Assembly: GCA_020349965.1 (NCBI GenBank)
Contig: CP070705.1
Span: forward strand, 1,951,434 to 2,015,433
Reading direction: 5' to 3'
DNA from: Caldifarciminota bacterium
GTDB lineage: Bacteria > Hydrothermota > Tepidihabitantia > SM23-42
DNA: 64,000 nucleotides
The notes under the pieces are model-generated. The model was not told the DNA's origin and did no database searches. It was given only the letters and a program-made list of their open reading frames with translations. Shown here piece by piece: positions 9,018 to 18,162 of this stretch. Positions within the stretch are counted from its first letter, which is position 1. Each line of letters opens with the position of its first letter. The position numbers and the translations under genes were made by a program.

Positions 9018-10223
9018 ATGCCGATATTTGTTTGGAAAGGTAGAACTGCCACGGGCGCTGCTGCGAGCGGAGAGATCGCAGCCAGTTCACAGGCCGATGT
9101 CGTTGCTTCACTGCGGCAGAAAAAGATCATCCCTACATCGATCAAGGTCAAAGAGGAAAAGAAGGGTCTTGGGCTGTTCGGTGCGCGGGTTTCGAGGAGG
9201 GCACTTGCTGTGTTTACGCGTCAGTTCGCAACAATGCTCAATGCGGGCTTGCCTCTCCTGAGCTGTCTTGAAATCCTTGCCAAACAGACTGAGAGTCAGG
9301 CTTTGCGGCGTGTCCTTGGCGAGGTTAGGACCGATGTCGAGGGCGGTCTTTCGCTTGCCGATGCCTTACGGCGCCAGCCAAAGGTCTTCGACAACCTTTA
9401 CGTGAACATGGTCGAATCTGGCGAGACGGGTGGAGCACTCGACGTAATCCTCGTCCGGCTTGCCAACTATCTGGAAAAGGCTGCCGCTCTCGTTCGAAAG
9501 ATCAGGGGTGCGATGATCTACCCGATAATCATTCTTTCCGTCGCGGTCATAGCAATCGCGATCCTTCTCATCTTCGTCATTCCGATATTCGCGACAATGT
9601 TCGAGGGTGTGGGCGCGGAACTACCGCCGATGACGCAGCTGGTCGTGGGGTTGTCTAATCTGCTCAAGGTCTGGGCTTTGCCAATGCTCATCGTCTTCAT
9701 TGCCATCGTGACGATATTACGGCGCTGGCACAAGACCGAGTCCGGAGCAAAGTCGATCGACCCCATCATGCTTAAACTACCGGTCTTCGGTAATCTCTTC
9801 CGCAAACAGGCCATTGCACGCCTTTCTAGGACGCTGTCGACCCTGCTCTCGAGCGGTGTTCCGATCATCGATGCTTTGGAGATCACCGCAAAGAGTTCGG
9901 GTAACTGGGTAGTTGAGGATGCGATCCTCAAAGCGCGTACATCGATCAAAGGTGGAGAGAACATCGCGGATCCTCTCAGCAAGACCGCCGTCTTTCCTCC
10001 GATGGTTACCCAGATGATCGCCATTGGCGAAGCGTCGGGCGGCCTCGACGAAATGTTGGCGAAGGTCGCTGATTTCTATGACTCGGAGGTTGATCAGGCT
10101 GTCGAAAACCTAACGAGCGCTCTTGAGCCGGTGATCATGGTTTTTCTGGGCGGTATCGTCGGGTTCATCGTCATATCGATGTATCTGCCGATCTTCCAGC
10201 TTGCCAGCACGGTCATGGAATAA
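9018..10223 (+). CDS. pilC: Type IV pilus inner-membrane platform protein PilC
   Basis: 401-residue GspF/PilC family protein with two T2SSF domains, each with the FTRQFATMLNAGLPL / LSRTLSTLLSSGVPI-type repeat, and three main hydrophobic segments (about residues 170-195, 215-235 and 370-395). It forms the platform that the PilB/PilT hexamers turn. The start is the second of two adjacent possible starts, because AAGGAGG is ideally spaced for the ATG at 9018. The 129-bp AT-rich gap before it has no promoter that I can support. Confidence 0.93.
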   Translation: MPIFVWKGRTATGAAASGEIAASSQADVVASLRQKKIIPTSIKVKEEKKGLGLFGARVSRRALAVFTRQFATMLNAGLPLLSCLEILAKQTESQALRRVLGEVRTDVEGGLSLADALRRQPKVFDNLYVNMVESGETGGALDVILVRLANYLEKAAALVRKIRGAMIYPIIILSVAVIAIAILLIFVIPIFATMFEGVGAELPPMTQLVVGLSNLLKVWALPMLIVFIAIVTILRRWHKTESGAKSIDPIMLKLPVFGNLFRKQAIARLSRTLSTLLSSGVPIIDALEITAKSSGNWVVEDAILKARTSIKGGENIADPLSKTAVFPPMVTQMIAIGEASGGLDEMLAKVADFYDSEVDQAVENLTSALEPVIMVFLGGIVGFIVISMYLPIFQLASTVME

Positions 10224-10300
10224 GGGGAATCGGGAAGAGCATTCAATACTGCACTGCTAAGTTTTGAATTCGGCAGTTTTGCGGGACGCCGCTCAGCAAT

Positions 10301-11767
10301 ATGAAGAATCCCTCGAAGATTAGTCGAGTTTCCAGCCTCATCATAATACATCCATTCATCGTGATCTTCATTCTGCTAACATCATATCCACCGCTTTACC
10401 GGACCGAGAACCCCGCATGGTCTCTCATTCTAGTTTCGATTGCTCTTGCGGTCTTTTTTCAATTCATACGCAGGGTCGTTTCCGAGAGCACGCTCCTTTA
10501 TATGATTTTCCTCTCAGATATCCCGCTTGCTGGTGCAATCATCCACTATACGGGTGGAATCGAAAGTCTATTTCCATTGCTTTACGTCATATTGATCCTC
10601 GCCGGTTCGATGTACCTCTACCGGCGCGGTGCATATATCATTTCGCTCAGCTCGGCTTTGTTCTTCCTCGGCCTTGTGTTCTTCGAAAGCCGTGGCATCA
10701 GAATCTACTCCATGTCCTTAGTAATGTATCGTTTTTTCCTGTTCGCCCTGCTCTTCCTCCTCGTCGGGATATTGAGTGGCACGCTGTCGGAAAGTTACCA
10801 GCGAAGGGTCGAAGAGGCTGCTCGCCTGCGATTGACGACCGAGGATATCATTAAGAACTTGCCTTCTGGTGTAATCACAGTCGACAGTAGAGGCGACATC
10901 CTTTACACGAACATGGCCGATACAAGGTTGCGGGCTATGGTACATCTTCACGTTGCTAGATTTCTGAAGGATCGAGGGTCATCTGATTCGTTCGAACTGA
11001 GATTCGCCGGTCGATACTTCATTGTATCATGCGTCCGTATTTTCAACGGCAAGGCAGGTTTGGCTATTTTGCAGGATCTGACCGAGCTGAGAAAGCTCGA
11101 AGAAAGTTCTCGCGTTGCCAGCCAGACGAAGTTACTGGCAGAACTTGGCGGTTCACTGGCCCATGAGATCCGTAATCCTCTTGCTTCGATAAGGGGTTCG
11201 CTCGAGGTAATCCGCGACGCTAAACGCAAGAGAAGCGTCGTTCCTTTCATCAGTATGGCACTGAAAGAAACGAGGCGGCTGAACGAGATCGTCACGGATT
11301 TTCTCAACTTCTCTCAGTTCACGCCCAAGAACAGAAACCGCGTGCAGATAAGCGAAGTAGTGAGCGAGGCACTGGTCGACAGCCTCTTGAGGAAGAACGA
11401 GCGCAAGGTTGTGATCAAGCGTAAGGACGAGGATTTTTTCGTGCTGGCAGACGTAAACAAACTGAAATCGGGCTTCACGAATGTCATGAATAACGCGTAC
11501 GAGATGAGTCGTGCAAAAGATGTGATAGAGATCGTTTCATACCGGCGTGCCAAGCACGGCTTCGTAGAGATCCGTGACCACGGCCCCGGTATCAAACGAC
11601 AAAACATGAAGAAGATATTCGATCCTTTCTTCACGACTAAGAAAGGCGGTACCGGCCTTGGGCTCGCCATTGCAAGGAACATCATCGAGGCTCATGATGG
11701 TACGATCAGAGCACGCAGCAAGTTGGGTGAGGGGACGACCTTTGTGATCAGACTGCCTCTGGCATGA
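10301..11767 (+). CDS. PilS-like membrane sensor histidine kinase
   Basis: 488 residues. About six membrane segments lie in the first 160 residues, then a coiled linker, a PAS-like domain (about 180-265), HisKA with phospho-acceptor H288 in SLAHEIRNPL, and a HATPase domain with N box (NVMNNAYE), G1 (RDHGPGIK), F box (FDPFFTTKKG) and G2 (GTGLGLAI). The architecture and position behind pilBTC match PilS, which senses pilin level and phosphorylates PilR. No response regulator lies in this window, so the partner must be elsewhere. No convincing ribosome-binding site is seen ahead of the ATG. Confidence 0.85.
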   Translation: MKNPSKISRVSSLIIIHPFIVIFILLTSYPPLYRTENPAWSLILVSIALAVFFQFIRRVVSESTLLYMIFLSDIPLAGAIIHYTGGIESLFPLLYVILILAGSMYLYRRGAYIISLSSALFFLGLVFFESRGIRIYSMSLVMYRFFLFALLFLLVGILSGTLSESYQRRVEEAARLRLTTEDIIKNLPSGVITVDSRGDILYTNMADTRLRAMVHLHVARFLKDRGSSDSFELRFAGRYFIVSCVRIFNGKAGLAILQDLTELRKLEESSRVASQTKLLAELGGSLAHEIRNPLASIRGSLEVIRDAKRKRSVVPFISMALKETRRLNEIVTDFLNFSQFTPKNRNRVQISEVVSEALVDSLLRKNERKVVIKRKDEDFFVLADVNKLKSGFTNVMNNAYEMSRAKDVIEIVSYRRAKHGFVEIRDHGPGIKRQNMKKIFDPFFTTKKGGTGLGLAIARNIIEAHDGTIRARSKLGEGTTFVIRLPLA

Positions 11768-11818
11768 GGCGGTTTCTTACTCCAGCGTACACCATTGCCA
11801 ACAAATGCCACTACATTG

Positions 11819-11846
11819 TTGATTTGTATTCATATTTGCATATAAT
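11819..11846 (+). promoter_or_regulatory. Promoter of truA
   Basis: TTGATT (11819-11824), 16-bp spacer, TATAAT (11841-11846). The truA ATG at 11855 follows after 8 nt with no Shine-Dalgarno sequence, predicting a leaderless message. Confidence 0.7.
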
Positions 11847-11854
11847 CACATGAG

Positions 11855-12574
11855 ATGCGAAACCTTAGTATAATCATCGAATATGACGGTACTCGTTTTT
11901 TCGGATGGCAGTATCAACCAAACAAACGGACGGTACAGGGTGAGATTCAGACGGCGCTCAAGAAGGTGATCGGCGGAGACGTTAAGTTGACCGGTGCCGG
12001 AAGAACTGATCATGGTGTCCACGCCCTGGGGCAGGTCGCTAATTTTCACACCGCATCCCAACTGCCCCTACTGTCGATCAAGAAGGGGATCAACTCATTG
12101 ACCGGTGACGATGTTTACATAAGAGACATCGGAGTCGTCGCCGATGATTTCAACAGCCGGTTTTCGGCAAAGAGCAAGGTCTACGATTACCGTATCGCTC
12201 TCGAGCCGTCGCCCTTCAGGTTGCGTTACAGTTGGTACGTCAAACAAGTGCCGGATATCGCGCTCATGCAGAGGGCTATCCCGTCACTCATCGGTCAGCG
12301 GGATTTTGCCGGTTTCGCGGTCCAGAACGGTAGCGAAAACACCGTCTGTAATGTTCATGAGATTTCCGTGAATCGCGAGAGTAATCAGATCTATATCCGG
12401 GTCAGAGGGGACAGGTTCTTGCGGAAGATGGTGCGCGGCCTTGTCGGGTTCATGGTCGACATCGGGCGCGGAAGGTTCAGCCTAGCCGACGTCTCGGGAT
12501 TTTTTGATGGATCGAGAACCGGGATCAATTTTGCTCCCCCGCAGGGCCTGTTCTTAGTATCCATTGAGTACTGA
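11855..12574 (+). CDS. truA: tRNA pseudouridine synthase A
   Basis: 239-residue TruA, which makes pseudouridine at positions 38-40 of the tRNA anticodon stem. The family signature GAGRTDHGVHALGQVANF carries the catalytic Asp. The N-terminal IEYDGTRFFGWQYQP and C-terminal FLRKMVRGLVG motifs are intact, and the length is normal. It starts 8 nt behind a TATAAT box. A 24-nt gap then leads to htrA, and purB overlaps htrA, so the three genes probably form one transcript. Confidence 0.95.
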   Translation: MRNLSIIIEYDGTRFFGWQYQPNKRTVQGEIQTALKKVIGGDVKLTGAGRTDHGVHALGQVANFHTASQLPLLSIKKGINSLTGDDVYIRDIGVVADDFNSRFSAKSKVYDYRIALEPSPFRLRYSWYVKQVPDIALMQRAIPSLIGQRDFAGFAVQNGSENTVCNVHEISVNRESNQIYIRVRGDRFLRKMVRGLVGFMVDIGRGRFSLADVSGFFDGSRTGINFAPPQGLFLVSIEY

Positions 12575-12598
12575 AGCATGTTCGATTGAGGTCTATCA

Positions 12599-14056
12599 AT
12601 GAAAAAAAGAGATTACATTCTTATCGTCGTTGGTATAGCAATAGGTCTCGGCGCCGTGTATTTGTATGGCCGATTCAGACACCGCCCGGACAATTTTTAC
12701 TACGAGAATGCCCGCCTTGTGAGTTTGACCGATGACATCTCCACAGGAAGAGCAAATGCAATAGTTGTCGCTGCTCAGAAGGTCAGTCCCTCCGTGGTAT
12801 CGATAACCGTTGTGCAGACCAAGGTCGTTTCCACCTCTCCTTTACGTTCTCCATTTGCGGATGATTTCTTTCGCGATTTCTTTGGGGATTTCTTCCCAGA
12901 GCGTTACTACCGCCAGCAGATTCGTAGTCTTGGTACCGGTTTGATCATTTCACCCGACGGTTACGTCGTGACGAACGAGCACGTGACGACAAACGCAACG
13001 CAGATAAACATCACGTTGCCCGACGGCCGGCAATACGAGGCAAGGATTATTGCAGGGGACGTCGTTCATGATCTTGCTTTGCTCAAGATAGAAGACAATG
13101 ATCTTCCCTATGCCGAGCTAGGCAATTCCGACGGATTGATGATCGGTGAATGGGTGGTCGCCTTCGGCAATCCTTTTGGGTTTCTGCTCGAAGACACGCG
13201 CCCCACCGTTACCGTCGGTGTCGTTTCAGCACTGGGCCGGTCGATCAAATCAACGCGCGAAGATCGTGTCTATAAGAACATGATCCAGACCGATGCGGCA
13301 ATAAATCCGGGAAATTCAGGTGGCCCTCTTGTGAATGTTCTCGGCGAAGTTGTCGGTTTGAATACGGCAATCTTCACTTCGGGCGGGGGGTCGGAGGGAA
13401 TAGGTTTTGCCCGTCCGATCAACGATGTAAAGAAATTCATCAATGAAGCACGGCAGCACGGCAAGGTCAGGGTGCCGTGGATCGGATTGTGGACGAAAGA
13501 GGTTGGTGACGAAGCGAGTGTCGTTTCGTCGGGAGAGCGGCGCGGCATTCTCATCGACGGCGTCGATGAGGGAAGTGCCGCCCACAAGGCAGGCGTCAAA
13601 GATGGTGACCGGATACTGGCTGCAAATGACCGGGTGATGCAGCGGATCACCGACTGGAACCGTCTTGTTTCAAATGCCTATGTCGGCGACCGGCTGCGCC
13701 TTTCGATCGAACGTGGTAACGACACGGTCAATGTCGAATTCATAGTCGAGGAATTCAGAGAAGCCAATGGTCTCGAAACGAGAGTAGTAGCATACGGCAT
13801 CCACGTACAGGATATCGATAGGAATCTATACCGCAAGTACGGCCTCTCATATGTTGAGGGTGTGGTCGTGACCAAGGTCGACTCGAAAAGCGCCGGCGAC
13901 AGGTTGGGCATCGTACCTGGTGATGTTGTTCTCATGGTCAGTAACATGCGCATTCGAAAAAAGAGTGATTTCCAAAGGGCAATGCGTGCTCAGCGTGATA
14001 TTAATATCATCATTGACCGCAATGGTCGGATCATTCAACTATATTTGGGAGTATGA
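12599..14056 (+). CDS. Periplasmic serine protease HtrA/DegP family
   Basis: 485 residues: an uncleaved-looking N-terminal membrane anchor (about residues 5-23), a trypsin-like domain with the catalytic triad His in VVTNEHV, Asp in HDLALLKI and Ser in GNSGGP, then two PDZ domains (about 290-375 and 390-480). It is a quality-control protease acting outside the inner membrane. GAGG upstream of the ATG serves as a modest ribosome site. The C-terminus overlaps the purB start by 4 bp. Confidence 0.93.
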   Translation: MKKRDYILIVVGIAIGLGAVYLYGRFRHRPDNFYYENARLVSLTDDISTGRANAIVVAAQKVSPSVVSITVVQTKVVSTSPLRSPFADDFFRDFFGDFFPERYYRQQIRSLGTGLIISPDGYVVTNEHVTTNATQINITLPDGRQYEARIIAGDVVHDLALLKIEDNDLPYAELGNSDGLMIGEWVVAFGNPFGFLLEDTRPTVTVGVVSALGRSIKSTREDRVYKNMIQTDAAINPGNSGGPLVNVLGEVVGLNTAIFTSGGGSEGIGFARPINDVKKFINEARQHGKVRVPWIGLWTKEVGDEASVVSSGERRGILIDGVDEGSAAHKAGVKDGDRILAANDRVMQRITDWNRLVSNAYVGDRLRLSIERGNDTVNVEFIVEEFREANGLETRVVAYGIHVQDIDRNLYRKYGLSYVEGVVVTKVDSKSAGDRLGIVPGDVVLMVSNMRIRKKSDFQRAMRAQRDINIIIDRNGRIIQLYLGV

Positions 14057-15327
14057 TTAAAAGATACCAGACGAATGAACTATCCAGAGTATTGAACCAG
14101 GAGTATAGGTTCAAGAAATGGCTCGATGTGGAAAGAGTGGTTGCAGAAGTCGAAGAAGCCGAGGGGATCATTCCAAAAGGGTTGAGCCGAAAACTAAAGA
14201 ATGTCAAAGTCACACCGGAACGGATTGATGAGATCGAACGGATAACCAATCACGACGTGATCGCGTTCCTCGAAGCGGTGCGCGAAAAATTGTCGGGCGA
14301 AGGACGGTGGTTACACTTCGGATTGACTTCGTATGACCTTGTCGATACTGCATTCGTATTGATCATTGCCGAGGCAACGGATATTATTCTGCGAGATGTG
14401 AAGAAGCTCATTACGCAGCTCCGAAGGTTGAGCGTCAAATATAACAGCACGCCTCAAATGGGACGCACGCACGGTGTGTTTGCGCAACCCATCACCTTTG
14501 GTTACAAAGTTGCCTCCTGGTTCGAAGAAGCAAAGAGGAACTACGAGAGACTTTACGCCGCAAAGCGCGGCATATCTTTCGGCAAGCTGTCCGGTGCCGT
14601 CGGCACGTATACCATCCTGCCGCCGCGCATTGAGAAGAAAGTGATGCGGAAGTTGGGATTGAGCCCAGAACCGGTGAGCACCCAGGTCTTGCCCAGGGAC
14701 CGCTTCGCCGCAATGGCATCCGCCCTTACCCTCTACGCGTGCGGCCTTGACCGTATCGCTACAGAGATTCGCAACCTTTCACGTTCGGAGATCGGCGAAA
14801 TCTCAGAACCTTTCACTAAAGGGCAGAAAGGTTCCTCGGCAATGCCGCATAAAAAGAACCCGATAACGTGTGAAAGGATATGCGGTTTGGTTAAGGTCAT
14901 CCGTGGTTATTTAGTCACTGCCTTCGAAAATGTAAATCTCTGGCATGAGAGAGATCTCACAAACTCTTCTGCCGAGCGCGTAGTGTTCTCGGATATGCTC
15001 CATCTCGTACACTATATCACGTTGAAAATGCTCTGGATACTCAGGAATCTTCAGGTATTTCCTGAGCGTATGCTAGAGAACATCGAGATGAGCCATGGCG
15101 TTTATGCTTCACAACGACTCATGAATGCACTGATCGAGAAGGGGATGGACGGGGCAAAAGCTTATAGCATGGTGCAGAGTTTCTCTTTTGCCGCAGTTCG
15201 AACGAACACCGACCTGAAGGAAGTGGCGGCTGGGAACAAGGTGATCGGCAAATTCCTCAGCGCCAGTGAACTTGAAGAGATATTCGATATGAACTGGTTC
15301 CTCAGGCACATCAGGAAGACACGCTAG
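14053..15327 (+). CDS. purB: Adenylosuccinate lyase
   Basis: 424-residue fumarase/aspartase-superfamily lyase. The signature GSSAMPHKKNPITCE includes the flexible catalytic Ser loop. GRTHGVFAQPITFG carries the second catalytic His, and HFGLTSYDLVDTAF the third conserved segment. PurB acts twice in purine synthesis, on SAICAR and on adenylosuccinate. ATG overlaps the htrA stop, indicating translational coupling. Confidence 0.95.
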   Translation: MIKRYQTNELSRVLNQEYRFKKWLDVERVVAEVEEAEGIIPKGLSRKLKNVKVTPERIDEIERITNHDVIAFLEAVREKLSGEGRWLHFGLTSYDLVDTAFVLIIAEATDIILRDVKKLITQLRRLSVKYNSTPQMGRTHGVFAQPITFGYKVASWFEEAKRNYERLYAAKRGISFGKLSGAVGTYTILPPRIEKKVMRKLGLSPEPVSTQVLPRDRFAAMASALTLYACGLDRIATEIRNLSRSEIGEISEPFTKGQKGSSAMPHKKNPITCERICGLVKVIRGYLVTAFENVNLWHERDLTNSSAERVVFSDMLHLVHYITLKMLWILRNLQVFPERMLENIEMSHGVYASQRLMNALIEKGMDGAKAYSMVQSFSFAAVRTNTDLKEVAAGNKVIGKFLSASELEEIFDMNWFLRHIRKTR

Positions 15328-15370
15328 ATCCCCTCATCCCGTCCGTCTTCGGGGCATTGATGCTCGATTC

Positions 15371-15490
15371 TCGATGCTGGATGTTGGATACCGAATGTGT
15401 GGATCAGAATATGAGGGCATCAGCGGGCAGACTACCGGCATAACAGCACACCAGGAACGACAGAACGATCAACCGGGTTGTTTCGCTGAT
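15371..15490. repeat. Dispersed intergenic repeat, copy A
   Basis: About 120 bp that match 48710-48830 in the same orientation. In the best 70 bases I count about 12 differences including one gap. It contains no reading frame of note. The 5' part has a GATGCTGGATGTTGGATACC-type micro-repeat. The rest of the 396-bp gap between purB and the next gene shows nothing except the promoter near its end. Confidence 0.7.
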
Positions 15491-15687
15491 ATGCTCGCGT
15501 TTGTCACCGTGCGGAATTAGCATTTAGTGTTTCGAATTCAGGATTTTGCCTGACGGGCATCCTCATCGATCACCACTAACGGCGAGGTGTATAGGACATC
15601 CCACACCGATACCAGCGTGGTGCGTTGCGCGTCATGCGCACGCAGCGCGCTCATTCGGGGACAGCGGCAATTCGGTCACCGAAAATA

Positions 15688-15715
15688 TTGACTCAGTGGC
15701 AGGGATATGTATAAT
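15688..15715 (+). promoter_or_regulatory. Promoter of the serine palmitoyltransferase-like operon
   Basis: TTGACT (15688-15693), 16-bp spacer, consensus TATAAT (15710-15715). The ATG at 15724 lies 8 nt downstream without a Shine-Dalgarno sequence, so a leaderless transcript is predicted. Confidence 0.75.
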
Positions 15716-15723
15716 ACACTTAA

Positions 15724-16908
15724 ATGGACCTATTCAAGAAGTGTGAAAATACGGTGAGGATGGTAACCGGGGCTCAGAACACCGGCATCTATCCCTATTT
15801 TACTCCTATCCAGTCGACGCAAGATCACCGTGTGATGATCAACGGTGAAGAATTCATCATGATCGGTTCAAATGGCTATCTGGGACTGGCAGCAGATCCA
15901 CGCATGAAGGAAACGGTGATCAATGCGGTGAAGAAATACGGCTCGACGTGCTCTGGTTCGCGCTTTCTCAATGGGACACTCGATATACACGTGAAGCTGG
16001 AGAAAGACCTTGCCGAATTCTTTGGTAAAGCCGGCGCCATCGTCTTCTCTACGGGTTTTCAGACTAATCTCGGCATAATCTCGGCAATTGCCGGCAAGGA
16101 CGATATTCTCATCATCGACCGGCAGAACCACGCATCGATAATCGACGGCTGTCGTCTGTCTTTTGCAGACATCAAGAAATATCCGCACAATGATATGAAC
16201 GAACTGGAGCGGCTTCTGAAATCGCTACCATCTGACAAAGGAAGATTGATAGTCGTCGACGGTGTCTTCAGTATGGAGGGCGATCTGTCGAATCTTCCGG
16301 AGATCGTACGGTTGAAGAAGAAATACAACACGAGACTGCTCGTCGATGACGCCCACGGGATCGGCGTGCTGGGCAAGAACGGCCGCGGTGCGTGTGAGCA
16401 TTTCAATGTGCTCGATGATACCGATATCATCATGGGCACTTTCAGCAAAGCATTTGCATCACTGGGTGGCTTTGTCGTCGCCGAACGCGATGCAATCATT
16501 CACATCAAGCACACGGCCCGCGCTCTGATCTTCTCCGCAAGCATGACGCCGGCATCCGTTGCGAGTGCTCAATTTGCTCTCGATGTAATAAAATCGGAAC
16601 CCGAACGGAGGGAAAGACTGTGGCATATCACCGAGCGCGTGCTGGAAGGTTTCAAGAAAATCGGGCTCAATGTGGGTGAGTGTGAAACACCGGTTGTCCC
16701 TGTAATCGTGGGGCCGGATGAGGTGTGTTTTGCCTTCTGGAAGAGATTGTTCGAGAACCGTGTATTTGCGAATCCTGTGATCTCACCGGCAACCCCGCCG
16801 GGACGAGCGCTCATACGAACGAGTTACATGGCAACGCATACGGACGGGGATATCGATATCGTACTCGATGTATTCGAGCGCTGCGCCAAAGAACTCGGCA
16901 TAGTGTAA
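15724..16908 (+). CDS. Alpha-oxoamine synthase, serine palmitoyltransferase-like
   Basis: 394-residue PLP enzyme of the KBL/AONS/SPT family, condensing an amino acid with an acyl-CoA. PLP Lys242 sits in GTFSKAFASLGG; DDAHGIGVLG and HASIIDG give the cofactor-contacting Asp and His. From memory, several segments resemble Bacteroidetes serine palmitoyltransferases more than KBL or BioF: GSTCSGSRFLNGTLDIH, VVDGVFSMEGDLSNLP, LIFSASMTP, FANPVISPA and TSYMATHT. The next gene is a GNAT-fold acyltransferase 9 nt away. Together they suggest 3-ketosphinganine and ceramide formation. The alternative is a 2-amino-3-ketobutyrate ligase, for which a threonine dehydrogenase neighbour would be expected; none is here. 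Confidence 0.72.
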   Translation: MDLFKKCENTVRMVTGAQNTGIYPYFTPIQSTQDHRVMINGEEFIMIGSNGYLGLAADPRMKETVINAVKKYGSTCSGSRFLNGTLDIHVKLEKDLAEFFGKAGAIVFSTGFQTNLGIISAIAGKDDILIIDRQNHASIIDGCRLSFADIKKYPHNDMNELERLLKSLPSDKGRLIVVDGVFSMEGDLSNLPEIVRLKKKYNTRLLVDDAHGIGVLGKNGRGACEHFNVLDDTDIIMGTFSKAFASLGGFVVAERDAIIHIKHTARALIFSASMTPASVASAQFALDVIKSEPERRERLWHITERVLEGFKKIGLNVGECETPVVPVIVGPDEVCFAFWKRLFENRVFANPVISPATPPGRALIRTSYMATHTDGDIDIVLDVFERCAKELGIV

Positions 16909-16917
16909 TTGCGTAGT

Positions 16918-18042
16918 ATGGTTTCAATCATACGTGTACAAAGCGAAAAAGAACTGAAGCAGTTCATCGAATTCCCTTATGAACTCTACAAGAACGACAA
17001 ATACTGGGTCCCGCCGCTGAAGCGAGATGTTTACCATCTGCTCGATACTTCAGAGAATCCATTCTGGGATCATTCGGAGCGGGAGATGTTCATTGCAATA
17101 CGGAACGAAAAGCCCGTTGGCCGCGTGGCTGCGATCGTCGACCGCAATTTCGTAAAATGCTGGAACGAAAACACCGGTTATTTCGGCTTCTTTGAGTGTG
17201 AGGATGACGTCGAGGCCGCAAAGGCACTCTACGCCGCGGTCACCGATTATCAGCGGGAAAAGGGCATGAGCAAGTTCATCGGTCCGATGAACCCTTCGAC
17301 GAACGAGGAATGTGGATTCCTGCTCGAGGGTTACTACTCGTCACCGTTCGTCATGATGACATACACACCGGAATACTACCATAATCTCTCACTCGAATCC
17401 GGCCTGACTAAGGCCAAGGATCTCTACGCGTATTATGTCGACACGGAAGACGCCCCAATCGAGTATCTCGAGAGGATTACGGCGGTCGTGCGCCGTCGCG
17501 TACCAGACCTCAAGGTGCGCCCCGTGAACATGAATGACTTCAATGCCGAGGTGATGAAGATCCGCGATGTGTATAACGATGCCTGGAGCCAGAACTGGGG
17601 TTCTGTTGCAATGACCGATGATGAGTTCAAGCAGATCGCTAAGAACCTGAAGCCGCTGATCCTGCCTGAGCTTGTGCTGATCATCGAGATCAATAACGTT
17701 CCTGCTGCCGTGTCTCTCTCGGTGCCGAATTACAACGAGGTCCTCAAGCGATTGAACGGTAAGCTCGGACCGATCGAGATGCTCAAGTTCATGTATTATA
17801 AGAGAAAAATCAGCGAGGCCCGGTTGGTAATAATGGGTGTGCGCAAGGAATTCCGCAAGCTTGGGTTGGAATCATTTCTTTACCTGGAATCCTTCAAAGC
17901 AGGCAAACGATTGGGGTATAAAGGAGGCGAGCTTTCCTGGACCCTCGAAGACAATCATGAAGTGAACAACGGCATCAAGAAGATGGGCGGGAAGCTCTAC
18001 AAGCAGTGGCGTATCTATCAGGGTACGGTCAATCAGCAATAA
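16918..18042 (+). CDS. GNAT-fold acyltransferase, candidate bacterial ceramide synthase
   Basis: 374 residues from the ATG at 16918 (a TTG 9 nt earlier is less likely). It shows the features of a large conserved GNAT-like family: YKNDKYWVPPLKRDV, PFWDHSEREMFIA, PVGRVAAIVDR, GYFGFFE, KFIGPMNPSTNEECGFL and MMTYTPEYY, with a second GNAT-like half containing VRKEFRKLGLESFLY. In Caulobacter the ceramide synthase is a GNAT-type N-acyltransferase clustered with serine palmitoyltransferase, which makes this pair suggestive. The substrate is inference. No third sphingolipid gene (ketosphinganine or ceramide reductase, dedicated ACP) is in the window. Confidence 0.6.
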   Translation: MVSIIRVQSEKELKQFIEFPYELYKNDKYWVPPLKRDVYHLLDTSENPFWDHSEREMFIAIRNEKPVGRVAAIVDRNFVKCWNENTGYFGFFECEDDVEAAKALYAAVTDYQREKGMSKFIGPMNPSTNEECGFLLEGYYSSPFVMMTYTPEYYHNLSLESGLTKAKDLYAYYVDTEDAPIEYLERITAVVRRRVPDLKVRPVNMNDFNAEVMKIRDVYNDAWSQNWGSVAMTDDEFKQIAKNLKPLILPELVLIIEINNVPAAVSLSVPNYNEVLKRLNGKLGPIEMLKFMYYKRKISEARLVIMGVRKEFRKLGLESFLYLESFKAGKRLGYKGGELSWTLEDNHEVNNGIKKMGGKLYKQWRIYQGTVNQQ

Positions 18043-18162
18043 ATATACTGGATTCTTCAAAGATATTGAATGATGTGCTACACTCTTGTATCTTGTCGAT
18101 GCACATCCGAGAAGAGGTAGTTCAGTCTGTACAAGGAAGACGCGGCGTGAAAGGAGAAACGT

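Noticed and set aside
15328-15723. tRNA gene or remnant mobile element in the gene-poor gap
   Set aside because: No cloverleaf, T-loop motif, inverted ends or transposase-like frame could be found; only the dispersed repeat and the promoter are supported.
18043-18162. Promoter TTGAAT ... TATCTT ahead of the dehydrogenase gene
   Set aside because: The spacing is 17 bp and the -10 is weak; it does not match the strict pattern seen at the other sites.
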